From the NCBI RefSeq assembly GCF_001941945.1, contig NZ_CP015583.1, forward strand, positions 1,601,001 to 1,665,000: 64,000 nucleotides of DNA. Reading direction: 5' to 3'. This document shows positions 17,797-27,030 of this stretch, piece after piece (the stretch's first letter is position 1; each line of letters opens with the position of its first letter). The notes under the pieces were generated by a model, which had not been told where the DNA came from, made no database searches, and saw only the letters and a list, made by a program, of their open reading frames with translations. The translations under genes were made by a program, and so were the position numbers. The stretch comes from Roseomonas gilardii. Lineage in GTDB: Bacteria; Pseudomonadota; Alphaproteobacteria; Acetobacterales; Acetobacteraceae.

Positions 17797-18726
17797 GTGG
17801 ATCTTCTGTTGCTGACGCACCGGGCTTGCCTGGGCCATGACATGGGCTTCGAGGCCATGGAACGCCCGGCGCGGCTGCGCGTGGTGCTGGAGGCGCTGGA
17901 GGCGCAGCAGTTCTCGATGCTGGCGCGGGAGGAAGCGCCCCGCGCGACCCGCGAGCAACTGATGCGCGTCCATCCGGCCAGCTACGTGGACACCATCCTG
18001 GCGACACGGCCGGAGGGCGACGAGCACGTGGTGATCGACGGCGACACGGCCATGGGCGCCGGCAGCGCCGAGGCCGCGCTGCGTGCCGCGGGGGCCGGCA
18101 TCGCCGCCGTGGATGCGGTGATGCGCGGCGAATTCGCGCGGGCCTTCTGCGCCGTGCGTCCGCCCGGCCACCATGCCGAGCCCGCGCGGGCCATGGGCTT
18201 CTGCCTCTTCTCGAACATCGCCGTCGCGGCCCGCCATGCGCAGGAGGTGCACGGCGCCGGGCGGGTGGCGATCCTGGATTTCGACGTCCACCACGGCAAC
18301 GGCACCCAGGCGGTGTTCGAGCGCGATCCCAGCGTCTTCTTCGCCTCCTCGCACCAGATGCCGCTCTATCCCGGCACCGGCGCCGCGAAGGAGCGCGGCA
18401 TGGGCAACATCCTCAACGTCCCGCTGCCGCCCGGCTCCAAGGGGGACGAGTTCCGCGCCGCCTGGTCGGAGCTGATCCTGCCCGCGGTGGAGCGCTTCTC
18501 CCCCGGCCTGATCCTGGTCTCGGCGGGCTTCGACGCCCATGCGCGCGACCCGCTGGCCCATCTCCGCCTGACGGAAGCGGATTTCACCTGGGTGACCGGT
18601 GAAATTTGCGCGCTTGCAAGGCGGGTCTGCGGTGGGCGGGTGGTATCGATGCTCGAAGGCGGCTACGACCTGGACGCGCTGGCCCGTTCCGTGGCCGCGC
18701 ATGTGCGGGCCCTGATGGATGCCTGA
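17797..18726 (+). CDS. Histone deacetylase-family (acetylpolyamine amidohydrolase-like) protein
   Basis: The 309-residue zinc amidohydrolase has the family's active-site elements: the His-His pair in RPPGHHAE, the zinc ligands Asp and His in DFDVHHGNGTQ, Asp in SAGFDAHARDPL and a late EGGYD. In bacteria these enzymes remove acetyl groups from small molecules such as polyamines, or from proteins. All catalytic residues are kept. The GTG at 17797 is preceded by a purine-rich GGGGAAGAAAG. It runs directly into xseB and the isoprenoid genes, a placement seen in other alphaproteobacteria, but a functional link is not known to me. Confidence 0.9.
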   Translation: MDLLLLTHRACLGHDMGFEAMERPARLRVVLEALEAQQFSMLAREEAPRATREQLMRVHPASYVDTILATRPEGDEHVVIDGDTAMGAGSAEAALRAAGAGIAAVDAVMRGEFARAFCAVRPPGHHAEPARAMGFCLFSNIAVAARHAQEVHGAGRVAILDFDVHHGNGTQAVFERDPSVFFASSHQMPLYPGTGAAKERGMGNILNVPLPPGSKGDEFRAAWSELILPAVERFSPGLILVSAGFDAHARDPLAHLRLTEADFTWVTGEICALARRVCGGRVVSMLEGGYDLDALARSVAAHVRALMDA

Positions 18727-18765
18727 GACATGGATGACGGGGCCCGGCTTCTGGAAACGAGGTTC

Positions 18766-19005
18766 ATGAACGATACGTCGCCGGCGGTGGAGGCGCTTTC
18801 CTTCGAGGAGGCGCTACGGGAGCTCGAGGAGATCGTCCGCAGCCTGGAGCGCGGCGATGCGTCCCTGGAGACGGCGATCGCCAGCTACACCCGCGGCACC
18901 GCCCTGCGGGCCCATTGCGAGCGGAAGCTGAACGAAGCGGAGCAGCGCGTGCAGGCGATCGTCCCCGGCCCCAACGGGCCGTCGCTGCGGGAGATCGAGG
19001 AATGA
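18766..19005 (+). CDS. xseB: Exodeoxyribonuclease VII small subunit
   Basis: The 79-residue helical protein has the XseB pattern LSFEEALRELEEIVRSLE...LETAIASYTRGTALRAHCE. It binds the large subunit XseA to form exonuclease VII, which degrades single-stranded DNA. I prefer the ATG at 18766, preceded by ACGAGG, over an ATG at 18730 that adds 12 residues and lacks a good ribosome binding site. Its TGA overlaps the ATG of ispA (ATGA at 19002-19005), so translation is coupled. xseA is not in the window. Confidence 0.9.
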   Translation: MNDTSPAVEALSFEEALRELEEIVRSLERGDASLETAIASYTRGTALRAHCERKLNEAEQRVQAIVPGPNGPSLREIEE

Positions 19006-19925
19006 GCGACCAGACCATGCCGGCATCCATTCCCATCGCCCTGGCCACGGCGCTCACCGCCGCGCAGGGGGAGATCGAGCAGGCGCTCGACATCCTGCTG
19101 CCGCGCGAGGAAGGGCGGGAAGCGCCGCTCTTCGCCGCGATGCGCTACGCCGCGATGGGCGGCGGCAAGCGGATGCGGGGCTTCCTGGTCCTGGAAGGCG
19201 CGCGGCAGTTCAACGTGGCCCGGGCCTCCGCGCTGCGCGCCGCCGCTGCCATCGAGATGCTGCACGCCTATTCGCTGGTGCATGACGATCTGCCGGCGAT
19301 GGACGACGACGATCTCCGCCGCGGCAAGCCCACGGTCCACAAGCAGTGGGACGAAGCCACCGCCATCCTGGTCGGCGACGCCCTGCAGACCCAGGCCTTC
19401 GCCGTGCTGGCGGCGCCCGACACGCATCCCGACCCGGCGGTGCGGGCGGAGCTCTGCCTGCACCTGGCCCTGGCCTCCGGCGCGCGCGGCATGGTGGGCG
19501 GGCAGATGCTCGACATCCTGGCCGAGAGCGCCACGGAGCCCATGACCCAGGCCGAGATCGGGCGCTTGCAACTGCTCAAGACGGGCAAGCTGATCGAGTT
19601 CTCGGCCGAGGCCGGGGCGATCCTGGGCAAGGCGCCCGCCGCGCAGCGCATGGCGCTCTGCTCCTACGGGCACGATGTCGGCGCCGCCTTCCAGATCGCC
19701 GACGACCTGCTGGACGCCACCGCCACGGCGGAGGAAACCGGCAAGGCCACCGGCAAGGATGCCGGTGCAGGCAAGGCCACCCTGGTCAGCCTGCTCGGCC
19801 TCGAACGCGCCCAGGTCCAGGCCGAGCGCCTCGTGGCCCAGGCGAGGCGGCATCTCGACAGCTTCGGGGAGAAGGCGGATCTGTTGCGCCAGCTCGCCGA
19901 CTACGCGATCCAGCGTAGGAACTGA
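19002..19925 (+). CDS. ispA: Farnesyl diphosphate synthase (short-chain polyprenyl synthase)
   Basis: The 307-residue enzyme condenses isopentenyl diphosphate with allylic diphosphates to give farnesyl diphosphate. The first aspartate-rich motif is [16 protein letters not shown] and the second is FQIADDLLD, both complete. The GGGKRMRG substrate-binding loop is also present. Length is normal for FPP synthases. It starts inside the stop codon of xseB and is followed 25 bp later by dxs, so one transcript supplies both DXP synthesis and prenyl chain building, for quinones, carotenoids, hopanoids and undecaprenol. Confidence 0.95.
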   Translation: MSDQTMPASIPIALATALTAAQGEIEQALDILLPREEGREAPLFAAMRYAAMGGGKRMRGFLVLEGARQFNVARASALRAAAAIEMLHAYSLVHDDLPAMDDDDLRRGKPTVHKQWDEATAILVGDALQTQAFAVLAAPDTHPDPAVRAELCLHLALASGARGMVGGQMLDILAESATEPMTQAEIGRLQLLKTGKLIEFSAEAGAILGKAPAAQRMALCSYGHDVGAAFQIADDLLDATATAEETGKATGKDAGAGKATLVSLLGLERAQVQAERLVAQARRHLDSFGEKADLLRQLADYAIQRRN

Positions 19926-19950
19926 CACCATCCACGCGGCCGGAGGACCC

Positions 19951-21882
19951 ATGTCACGACCCAGCACGCCGCTGCTCGACCGCGTCCGCATCCCGGCGGA
20001 CCTGCGCAATCTTTCGGCCGAACAGCTCCGCCAGCTCGCCCATGAGCTGCGGGCGGAGACCATCGACGCGGTGAGCGGCACCGGGGGGCATCTCGGCGCC
20101 TCCCTCGGGGTGATCGAGCTGACGGTGGCCATCCACGCCGTCTTCGACACGCCGGCCGACCGGCTGATCTGGGATGTCGGCCACCAGGCCTATCCGCACA
20201 AGATCCTCACCGGCCGCCGCGACCGCATCCGCACCCTGCGGCAGCCGGGGGGCCTGTCCGGCTTCACCCGGCGGTCGGAAAGCGAGTACGACCCGTTCGG
20301 CGCCGCGCATTCCTCGACCTCGATCTCCGCCGGCCTCGGCATGGCGGTGGCGCGGGACCTGAAGGGCGACACGCGCAACGTCATCGCCGTGATCGGCGAC
20401 GGCGCGATGAGCGCCGGCATGGCCTACGAGGCCATGAACAACGCCGGCGCCATGAAGTCCCGCCTGATCGTGGTGCTGAACGACAACGACATGTCGATCG
20501 CCCCGCCGGTGGGGGCGCTCTCGGCCTATCTGTCGCGCACCATCTCCTCGCGGCCCTTCCTCTCCATCCGGGACGTGATGGGCAAGCTGGCGAAGCGCTT
20601 CCCGGCACCGCTGGCCCGCGCCGCGGAACGGGCGGACGAATACGCGCGCGGGCTGCTGACCGGCGGCACGCTCTTCGAGGAGCTGGGCTTCTACTATGTC
20701 GGCCCGATCGACGGCCACGACCTCGACGCGCTGCTACCGGTGCTGCGCAACCTGCGCGACGCGGATGAGGGCCAGCCCGTCCTGCTGCATGTGGTGACCA
20801 AGAAGGGCAAGGGCTACGCCCCCGCGGAATCCTCGCCCGACAAGTACCACGGCGTGCAGAAGTTCAACGTCGTGACCGGCGAGCAGCAGAAGGCGCCGCC
20901 GGGCCCGCCCGCCTACACCAAGGTCTTCGCCAATGCGCTGATCGCCGAGGCGGAGCGGGACGACCGGATCGTGGCGGTCACCGCCGCCATGCCCTCCGGC
21001 ACCGGGCTCGACCTCTTCGGCAAGCGCTTCCCCCGGCGCACCTTCGACGTGGGCATCGCCGAGCAGCACGGCGTCACCTTCGCCGCCGGCATGGCGACGG
21101 AGGGGATGAAGCCCTTCTGCGTGATCTACTCGACCTTCCTGCAGCGCGCCTACGACCAGGTGATGCACGACGTGGCGCTGCAGAACCTGCCCGTGCGCTT
21201 CGCCATGGACCGGGCCGGGCTGGTCGGCGCGGATGGCGCCACCCATGCGGGCTCCTTCGACATCGCCTATCTCGGCTGCCTGCCGAACATGGTGCTGATG
21301 GCCCCCGCCGACGAGGTGGAGCTGGTCCACATGACCGCCACGGCGGCGGCCCATGATGCCGGGCCGATCGCCTTCCGCTACCCGCGTGGTGAGGGCACCG
21401 GGCTCGTCGCCCTGCCGCAGCGTGGCGAGATCCTGCCGATCGGCAAGGGCCGCATCCTGCGCGAAGGCACGGCGGTGGCCCTGCTGTCCTATGGCACGCG
21501 GCTCGCGGAATGTCTGAAGGCGGCGGATGAGCTGGCGGCGCAGGGGCTTTCCTGCACCGTGGCCGATGCGCGCTTCGCCAAGCCGCTGGACACGGCGCTG
21601 GTGGAGCAGCTCGCGCGCCATCACGGCGTGCTGGTGACGATCGAGGAGGGCTCGGTCGGCGGCTTCGGCAGCTTCGTGGCGCAGCACCTCGCCTGGAAGG
21701 GCCTGCTGGACGGCGGGCTGCGCTTCCGGCCCATGGTGCTGCCCGACCGCTACATCGACCACAACAATCCTCGGAAACAGTACGACGAGGCCGCGCTGAA
21801 CGCCGCCCATGTGGTGGCGACGGTGCAGGCGGCCCTGGGCTCCGACGCGGGGGGCGCGGTGCTGGCGCCCGCCCGGGCGTGA
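19951..21882 (+). CDS. dxs: 1-deoxy-D-xylulose-5-phosphate synthase
   Basis: The 643-residue thiamine diphosphate enzyme makes 1-deoxy-D-xylulose 5-phosphate from pyruvate and glyceraldehyde 3-phosphate, the first step of the non-mevalonate isoprenoid pathway. An N-terminal ThDP domain with [18 protein letters not shown], a pyrimidine-binding domain with the catalytic Glu in [17 protein letters not shown], and a transketolase C-terminal domain are all visible. The ATG at 19951 follows GGAGGA, a strong ribosome binding site. The stop overlaps the GTG start of tlyA by 4 bp. Confidence 0.97.
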   Translation: MSRPSTPLLDRVRIPADLRNLSAEQLRQLAHELRAETIDAVSGTGGHLGASLGVIELTVAIHAVFDTPADRLIWDVGHQAYPHKILTGRRDRIRTLRQPGGLSGFTRRSESEYDPFGAAHSSTSISAGLGMAVARDLKGDTRNVIAVIGDGAMSAGMAYEAMNNAGAMKSRLIVVLNDNDMSIAPPVGALSAYLSRTISSRPFLSIRDVMGKLAKRFPAPLARAAERADEYARGLLTGGTLFEELGFYYVGPIDGHDLDALLPVLRNLRDADEGQPVLLHVVTKKGKGYAPAESSPDKYHGVQKFNVVTGEQQKAPPGPPAYTKVFANALIAEAERDDRIVAVTAAMPSGTGLDLFGKRFPRRTFDVGIAEQHGVTFAAGMATEGMKPFCVIYSTFLQRAYDQVMHDVALQNLPVRFAMDRAGLVGADGATHAGSFDIAYLGCLPNMVLMAPADEVELVHMTATAAAHDAGPIAFRYPRGEGTGLVALPQRGEILPIGKGRILREGTAVALLSYGTRLAECLKAADELAAQGLSCTVADARFAKPLDTALVEQLARHHGVLVTIEEGSVGGFGSFVAQHLAWKGLLDGGLRFRPMVLPDRYIDHNNPRKQYDEAALNAAHVVATVQAALGSDAGGAVLAPARA

Positions 21883-22712
21883 AGGCGGATCGGAAGGCGG
21901 AGGCCGGGGCAGCCGCCCCGCACGCCCCTTCCGGCCCCGCCGCCAGCCCCAACGCCAGCCTTGCGGGGGGAAAGACCCGCGCCGACCAGGCCCTGGTGGA
22001 CCGCGGCCTCGTCGAGAGCCGTACCAAGGCCCAGGCGCTGATCCTAGCCGGCAAGGTCTTTTCCGGCGAGGCGCGGGTGGATAAGCCCGGCCAGCCGGTG
22101 AAGCCGGACACGCCCCTCCAGGTGCGGGGCCAGGAGCATCCCTGGGTCTCGCGCGGTGGCGTCAAGCTGGCCCATGCCCTGGAGCATTTCGGCCTCAAGC
22201 CCGACGGGCGCACCTGCCTCGATGTCGGCGCCTCCACCGGCGGCTTCACCGACGTGCTGCTGAAGCACGGGGCGGCCAAGGTCTTTGCCGTGGATGTCGG
22301 CCATGGCCAGCTCGCCTGGAGCCTGCGCCAGGACCCGCGCGTGGTGGTGATGGAGCGGACGAACGCCCGCTACCTCGACGCCACCCACATCCCCGATCCC
22401 CTGGACGCGGTGGTCTGCGATGCGTCCTTCATCGGGCTCCGCACCGTCCTGCCGGCGGCGCTCGCCCTCGCGGCGCCCGGCGCCTGGGCCGCCGCGCTGA
22501 TCAAGCCACAATTCGAGGCGGGGCCGGATGCCGTGGGCAAGGGCGGCGTGGTGCGCGACCCGAACGTGCACCGCCGGGTCTGCCACATGATCCGGGAATG
22601 GTGGGCGGGTCTGGAGGGCTGGTCGGTCCTGGGCGTGGCGGAAAGCCCGATCACCGGCCCCGAGGGAAACAAGGAATTCCTGATCGCCGCGCGGCGGAAC
22701 GGGAAGGCCTGA
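21879..22712 (+). CDS. tlyA: TlyA family rRNA (cytidine-2'-O)-methyltransferase
   Basis: The 277-residue protein has an N-terminal extension of about 30 residues, an S4-type RNA-binding domain ([22 protein letters not shown]...) and an FtsJ-like methyltransferase domain with SAM motif [14 protein letters not shown] and the later DASFI and KPQFE. TlyA proteins 2'-O-methylate cytidines of 16S and/or 23S rRNA; older annotations call them hemolysins. The GTG start overlaps the dxs stop (GTGA), which fits the common alphaproteobacterial order dxs-tlyA. The low-complexity Ala/Pro N-terminus is unusual and could mean the true start is further in. Confidence 0.92.
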   Translation: MKADRKAEAGAAAPHAPSGPAASPNASLAGGKTRADQALVDRGLVESRTKAQALILAGKVFSGEARVDKPGQPVKPDTPLQVRGQEHPWVSRGGVKLAHALEHFGLKPDGRTCLDVGASTGGFTDVLLKHGAAKVFAVDVGHGQLAWSLRQDPRVVVMERTNARYLDATHIPDPLDAVVCDASFIGLRTVLPAALALAAPGAWAAALIKPQFEAGPDAVGKGGVVRDPNVHRRVCHMIREWWAGLEGWSVLGVAESPITGPEGNKEFLIAARRNGKA

Positions 22713-22731
22713 AGCCTCCTCTTCCCCTTTG

Positions 22732-22920
22732 TCAGGCCGTGGAACTGGCGGAGGCGGCGGGCGTGGCGGTCATGGCATGGGTTCCGGTGCCGTCGGCGGG
22801 ACCCTGGGTGCGAAGCTGGGCCAGCAGATTCCAGACGCGGTCCGGATCCATTCTGATTTCCGGATCGTTAATGAGACGGTCCAACTCCTCGAGTGCGGTC
22901 TCGAGCTCGCTATCGGTCAT
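22732..22920 (-). CDS. Small acidic protein of unknown function
   Basis: The 62-residue protein has an acidic, likely helical N-terminal half (MTDSELETALEELDRLINDP) and a variable Ala/Thr/Ser tail. The first half faintly resembles segments seen in translation factors or DUF-type helical proteins, but I do not recognise a family. The ATG at 22920 has GGGAAGG a few bases upstream, and the frame is short but well placed, in convergent position to tlyA with 19 bp between stops. Confidence 0.6.
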   Translation of the reverse strand: MTDSELETALEELDRLINDPEIRMDPDRVWNLLAQLRTQGPADGTGTHAMTATPAASASSTA

Positions 22921-23047
22921 CCGACCTTCCCCGAATTTTGCACTGCAACGCGGCGAGAATGCCCCCCAGGGCAACAGCCTGCAACAATAACATTCATCAA
23001 GTCGCAAGGTTTTCCGGCCAGGATGCCCGGTCAGGGCTTTCCAGGGA

Positions 23048-24250
23048 TCAGCCGCAGGATTCAACTGCAGGTAGCAAGGCCGGAAGACGCCCCTGCGGGT
23101 GCGAGGGGTGGCGGAAACGCAGCTCGCCACACGGAGTCGAGTCGGGGGGCGCCATGTCGAACATCTCCATCCGGGAGGCGCAGCTCACCGTGACCACGTG
23201 GCGCGCCACGGGCCTGGTGAGGAAGCGGCGGACCGCCCCTTCCAGCTCCAGGCTCTCGCGCAGGCTGCGCCATTCGGTCCGGTTCAGGTCCTCCAGGAAC
23301 ATCGCCAGGATGCCAGGGCGTGTGCCGCTGAGCCGGGAGGCCGCCAGCGTGGCGCGACGGCAGACCGCGGCAGCGATGCCATTCTCCCGCCCGGAACGCG
23401 CGGCCAGCACCAGGATGCTGTCGCTGCCGGGGTTCCCTGCCATGGCCAGGTGCGTGTCGGGACCGAACTGGGCCCGCAGCGCCGCAGGCAGCCCCACCTG
23501 CGCCCCGGCGATCAGCAACGGGTCGAGCTTCAGCACCGCGGCCTGGTCGGCATCCTGGCGCTTGTGGGAGGAGAGCAGGGCGGTGATCCGGCGGTGCAGC
23601 TCGGCGACGTGTTCCGGCTCCTGCATGCCGTCCGGCAGCGTCACCTTGAGCACGTAGCGGCCCGGATGCGCCGAGAGCCAGGTGTGCAGATCGGGATTCA
23701 CCCGGTCCACCAGGGTGCACCAGCCGCTGTGGTGCAGGGGGCGTCCCTCATCGGCCAGAGCCGTCTCGCAGACGATCTCCGCCTCGGCCTCGTCCCGCCG
23801 GATCAGCAGGTCGTGCGGGGTGCCGTCGATCAGCCCGGCATGGTGCACGGCGAAGCCGCGGGACCGCTGCAGGCTCGCCACCCGCAGCATGTGGAAGAGG
23901 GGAATGAGGTTCGCCTGCCCCGTCAGCCCGGCGGCGAGCAGGTGGCGCAGCCGGTCGCGCGGCCCTGGCGGCAGGGTCGCGGCCAGCTCCACCGCCTCCC
24001 GCGCGAAATCCAGGGCCCGCGCCTCGGTGGCAGCACTGCCCTGGCGGCCCAGGCTGGCCTGGGCCTCGCCGCCGAAGATGCGGGCCAGGGCGAGTTCGAG
24101 GGCGTGGCGCTGTTGCAGGGCACGGGCGCTGAAGGAACGGCGGCGGGAGGCCTCGCTGATGTCGGAAAGGCGCTGAAGCCACGCCTCCTCGCCGGCGAGG
24201 TCGAGGAAGGCGTCCTTGATGGCGTGATGAGACCCTGCCGCATACGCCAT
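23048..24250 (-). CDS. Conserved-type hypothetical protein, unknown function
   Basis: The 400-residue soluble protein has no signal peptide or membrane segment. The N-terminal third is helical and rich in Arg, Ala and Leu. The middle holds HAGLIDGTPHDLLIRRDEAE, with EIVCETALADEG soon after. The D...E-x-V-C-E pattern is loosely reminiscent of a PD-(D/E)xK nuclease core, but a Lys in the right place is not obvious, so I do not assign it. I chose the ATG at 24250 because GGAGGG stands about 10 bases upstream; a TTG at 24259 is also possible. It is not in an evident operon. Confidence 0.7.
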   Translation of the reverse strand: MAYAAGSHHAIKDAFLDLAGEEAWLQRLSDISEASRRRSFSARALQQRHALELALARIFGGEAQASLGRQGSAATEARALDFAREAVELAATLPPGPRDRLRHLLAAGLTGQANLIPLFHMLRVASLQRSRGFAVHHAGLIDGTPHDLLIRRDEAEAEIVCETALADEGRPLHHSGWCTLVDRVNPDLHTWLSAHPGRYVLKVTLPDGMQEPEHVAELHRRITALLSSHKRQDADQAAVLKLDPLLIAGAQVGLPAALRAQFGPDTHLAMAGNPGSDSILVLAARSGRENGIAAAVCRRATLAASRLSGTRPGILAMFLEDLNRTEWRSLRESLELEGAVRRFLTRPVARHVVTVSCASRMEMFDMAPPDSTPCGELRFRHPSHPQGRLPALLPAVESCG

Positions 24251-24284
24251 ACGGACCAACCCTCCGAAACCGTGCTGCCGCTAA

Positions 24285-24301
24285 ATCCCGAGTTTCGGGA
24301 T
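24285..24301. terminator. Hairpin between aroC end and unknown gene start
   Basis: ATCCCGA and TCGGGAT form a perfect 7-bp stem with a GTT loop, 29 bases past the aroC stop on the minus strand, and are followed there by TTAGC. It may end the fabI-aroC transcript. It also lies in the leader of the gene starting at 24250. Confidence 0.45.
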
Positions 24302-24329
24302 CGGTCAATCAAACGTCTTCGTGAGGCGT

Positions 24330-25436
24330 TCAGTTGCGCGGCAGGCGGACGCGGGCGGGGGCATCCGGGTTCTGGGCGCGGTGGCGCATCAGGTGGTCGG
24401 CCAGCACGCAGGCCAGCATGGCCTCGCCCACCGGCACGGCACGGATGCCGACGCAGGGATCGTGGCGGCCCTTGGTGACCAGTTCCACATCCTCCCCGAA
24501 ACGGTCCACCGCCCGGCGCGGCTGGAGGATGGAGGAGGTGGGCTTCACCGCGAAGCGCGCGACCACGGGCTGCCCGGTCGAGATGCCGCCCAGGATTCCG
24601 CCGGCATGGTTGGCGGAGAACAGCACCTCGCCATCCTCGCCCATGCGCATCTCGTCCGCGTTCTCCTCGCCGGACAGGGCGGCGGCGGCGAAGCCCTCGC
24701 CGATCTCCACGCCCTTCACCGCGTTGATGCTCATCAGCGCGGCGGCAATGTCGGAATCGAGCTTGCCATAGAGCGGCGCGCCCAGGCCGGGCGGCACGCC
24801 CTCCGCCACCACCTCGATCACGGCGCCGATGCTGCTGCCGGCCTTGCGGATCGCCATCAGCCGCTCCTCCCAGCGCGCGGCGGCGGCGGCATCGGGGCAG
24901 AAGAGGGCATTGCGCTCCACCTCGGCCCAGCTCCAGGTGGAGCGGTCCACCGTGTCGCGGCCCAGCGCCACCATGGCGCCCCGGATGCGGATCTCGGGGC
25001 CCAGCACCTTGCGCGCCACCGCCCCCGCGGCGACCCGCATCGCGGTCTCCCGCGCCGAGGACCGGCCGCCGCCGCGATAGTCGCGCACCCCGTATTTCAG
25101 GTGGTAGGCGAGGTCGGCATGTCCCGGGCGGAAGCGGTCGGCGATCTCCCCATAATCGCGGGAGCGCTGGTCCTGGTTGGTGATCTCCAGCGCGATCGGA
25201 GTGCCGGTGGTCAGGCCCTCGAAGGTGCCGGACAGGATGCGGACCTCGTCCGGCTCCTGCCGCTGCGTCACGAGCTTCGACTGGCCGGGGCGGCGCTTGT
25301 CGAGGAAGGGCTGGATATCCGCCTCGGCGAGCGGAAGGCCGGGCGGGCAGCCATCCACGACGCAGCCGATGGCGGGGCCGTGGCTCTCCCCCCAGGTGGT
25401 CACGCGGAACAGGTGGCCGAAGCTGTTGTGCGACAT
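24330..25436 (-). CDS. aroC: Chorismate synthase
   Basis: The 368-residue FMN-dependent enzyme converts 5-enolpyruvylshikimate 3-phosphate to chorismate, the last step of the shikimate pathway. All family signatures are present: [19 protein letters not shown] at the N-terminus, [20 protein letters not shown] and [10 protein letters not shown] in the middle, and [14 protein letters not shown] near the C-terminus. The length is normal. It follows fabI on the minus strand with a 34-bp gap, so the two are likely co-transcribed, as in many alphaproteobacteria. Confidence 0.98.
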   Translation of the reverse strand: MSHNSFGHLFRVTTWGESHGPAIGCVVDGCPPGLPLAEADIQPFLDKRRPGQSKLVTQRQEPDEVRILSGTFEGLTTGTPIALEITNQDQRSRDYGEIADRFRPGHADLAYHLKYGVRDYRGGGRSSARETAMRVAAGAVARKVLGPEIRIRGAMVALGRDTVDRSTWSWAEVERNALFCPDAAAAARWEERLMAIRKAGSSIGAVIEVVAEGVPPGLGAPLYGKLDSDIAAALMSINAVKGVEIGEGFAAAALSGEENADEMRMGEDGEVLFSANHAGGILGGISTGQPVVARFAVKPTSSILQPRRAVDRFGEDVELVTKGRHDPCVGIRAVPVGEAMLACVLADHLMRHRAQNPDAPARVRLPRN

Positions 25437-25470
25437 GGGGGGAGGGAGCCTGGAATGCGGGGAAGGGCGG

Positions 25471-26313
25471 TCAGCCCTTCTCCACCGTGATGTCGGGGGC
25501 GTCGGGATTCTTCATGCCGACGGTGTGATAGCCGCAATCCACGTGGTGGACCTCGCCGGTGACGCCGGTCGAAAGGCCGGACAGGAAATAGAGGCCGGAA
25601 TTGCCCACTTCCTCCAGCCCGACATTGCGGCGCATCGGCGCGTTGTACTGGTTCCACTTCAGGATGTAGCGGAAATCGCCGATGCCGGAGGCGGCGAGCG
25701 TCTTGATCGGCCCGGCGCTGATCGCGTTCACCCGGATGCCGCGGTCGCCGAGATCGGCGGCCATGTAGCGCACCGAGGCCTCCAGCGCCGCCTTGGCCAC
25801 GCCCATGACGTTGTAGTGAGGCATCACCCGCTCGGCGCCCAGATAGGTGAGCGTCAGCAGCGAGCCGCCGTCGTTCATCATCGCCGCCGCGTGCTTCGCG
25901 ACGGAAACGAAGGAGAAGCAGGAGATGTCCATCGCCTGCAGGAAGGCCTCGCGCGGCGTGTCGAGATAGCGCCCGCGCAGGTACTCCTTGTTGGCGAAGC
26001 CGATGGCATGGACCAGGAAGTCCAGCTTGCCCCAGCGCTCGCCGAGCGTCTGGAACACCGCCTCCACCGAGGCGTCGTCGGCCACGTCGCAGGGCATCAC
26101 CAGGTCGCTGCCGACGCTGGTGGCCAGGGGGCGGACGCGCTTCTCCAGCGCCTCGCCCTGATAGGTGAAGGCCAGATCGCCGCCCTGGGCCGCCACCGAC
26201 CGGGCGATGGCCCAGGCGATGGAACGGTCGTTGGCGACACCCATGACGAGGCCGCGCTTGCCCGCCATCAGGTTGCCCGTCGGAATCTTATGTTCTTGCG
26301 CAGTATCGGTCAT
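25471..26313 (-). CDS. fabI: Enoyl-[acyl-carrier-protein] reductase (NADH)
   Basis: The 280-residue reductase saturates the enoyl-ACP double bond in the last step of each fatty-acid elongation round. The cofactor region [19 protein letters not shown], the FAFTYQGE-like stretch ([14 protein letters not shown]) and the Y-x6-K active site ([11 protein letters not shown]) are those of FabI. I chose the ATG at 26313, because upstream codons in this frame run into pdxH on the other strand. The region between this start and that of pdxH is a 102-bp divergent promoter space. Confidence 0.97.
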   Translation of the reverse strand: MTDTAQEHKIPTGNLMAGKRGLVMGVANDRSIAWAIARSVAAQGGDLAFTYQGEALEKRVRPLATSVGSDLVMPCDVADDASVEAVFQTLGERWGKLDFLVHAIGFANKEYLRGRYLDTPREAFLQAMDISCFSFVSVAKHAAAMMNDGGSLLTLTYLGAERVMPHYNVMGVAKAALEASVRYMAADLGDRGIRVNAISAGPIKTLAASGIGDFRYILKWNQYNAPMRRNVGLEEVGNSGLYFLSGLSTGVTGEVHHVDCGYHTVGMKNPDAPDITVEKG

Positions 26314-26415
26314 GCGGTGTGGTCCCGAGGCACCGGTCCTGCGACCGGCCGTGATGTTGCGGCGGGGCCGGAGGGGTGGCACATGCCTTCCGACCCGGCA
26401 AGAGGGCAAGGGATC

Positions 26416-27030
26416 ATGAACGCCACCCTGGACGCCAATACGGACTTCACCCTGACCACCGATCCGGTCGCGCTCTTCGGCGAATGGATGCGCGCGGCCG
26501 AGGCCAGCGAGCCGAACGACCCGAACGCCATGTGCCTCGCCACGGTGGGGGCGGATGGCCGCCCCGCCGCCCGGATCGTGCTGCTGAAGAGCGTGGATGG
26601 GGATGGCTTCATGTTCCACTCCCACTACACGGGCCGCAAGGGGCGGGAGCTGGAGGCCAACCCCTACGCGGCCCTGTGCTTCCACTGGAAGAGCCTGCAC
26701 CGGCAGGTGCGGGTCGAGGGGCGGGTCGAGCAGGCCACCCCGGCGGAATCCGATGCCTACTATGCCTCGCGCGCCCGGATCTCGCGCCTCGGCGCCTGGG
26801 CCTCGCGCCAGTCGGAGCCGCTGGCCGACCGGGCCGAGCTGGAGGCGCGGCTGCGGGAGGCGGAGCAGCGCTTCTCCGGCGAGGAAGTGCCCCGCCCGGA
26901 GCACTGGGGCGGCTTCCGCCTGGTCCCCGACAGCATCGAGTTCTGGCAGGACGCGCCCTACCGCCTGCATGACCGGGTGGTCTTCACCCGGGACGGCGAG
27001 GGCTGGGGGCGCCAGCGCCTCTACCCGTGA
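26416..27030 (+). CDS. pdxH: Pyridoxamine 5'-phosphate oxidase
   Basis: The 204-residue FMN enzyme oxidises pyridoxamine or pyridoxine 5'-phosphate to pyridoxal 5'-phosphate. The FMN-binding stretch ARIVLLKSVDGDGFMFHSHYTGRKG and the C-terminal signature EHWGGFRLVPDSIEFWQ ... RLHDRVVF are intact. The ATG at 26416 has AAGGG upstream; an ATG at 26383 would add 11 residues. The stop overlaps the GTG start of the following kinase gene by 4 bp. Confidence 0.96.
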   Translation: MNATLDANTDFTLTTDPVALFGEWMRAAEASEPNDPNAMCLATVGADGRPAARIVLLKSVDGDGFMFHSHYTGRKGRELEANPYAALCFHWKSLHRQVRVEGRVEQATPAESDAYYASRARISRLGAWASRQSEPLADRAELEARLREAEQRFSGEEVPRPEHWGGFRLVPDSIEFWQDAPYRLHDRVVFTRDGEGWGRQRLYP

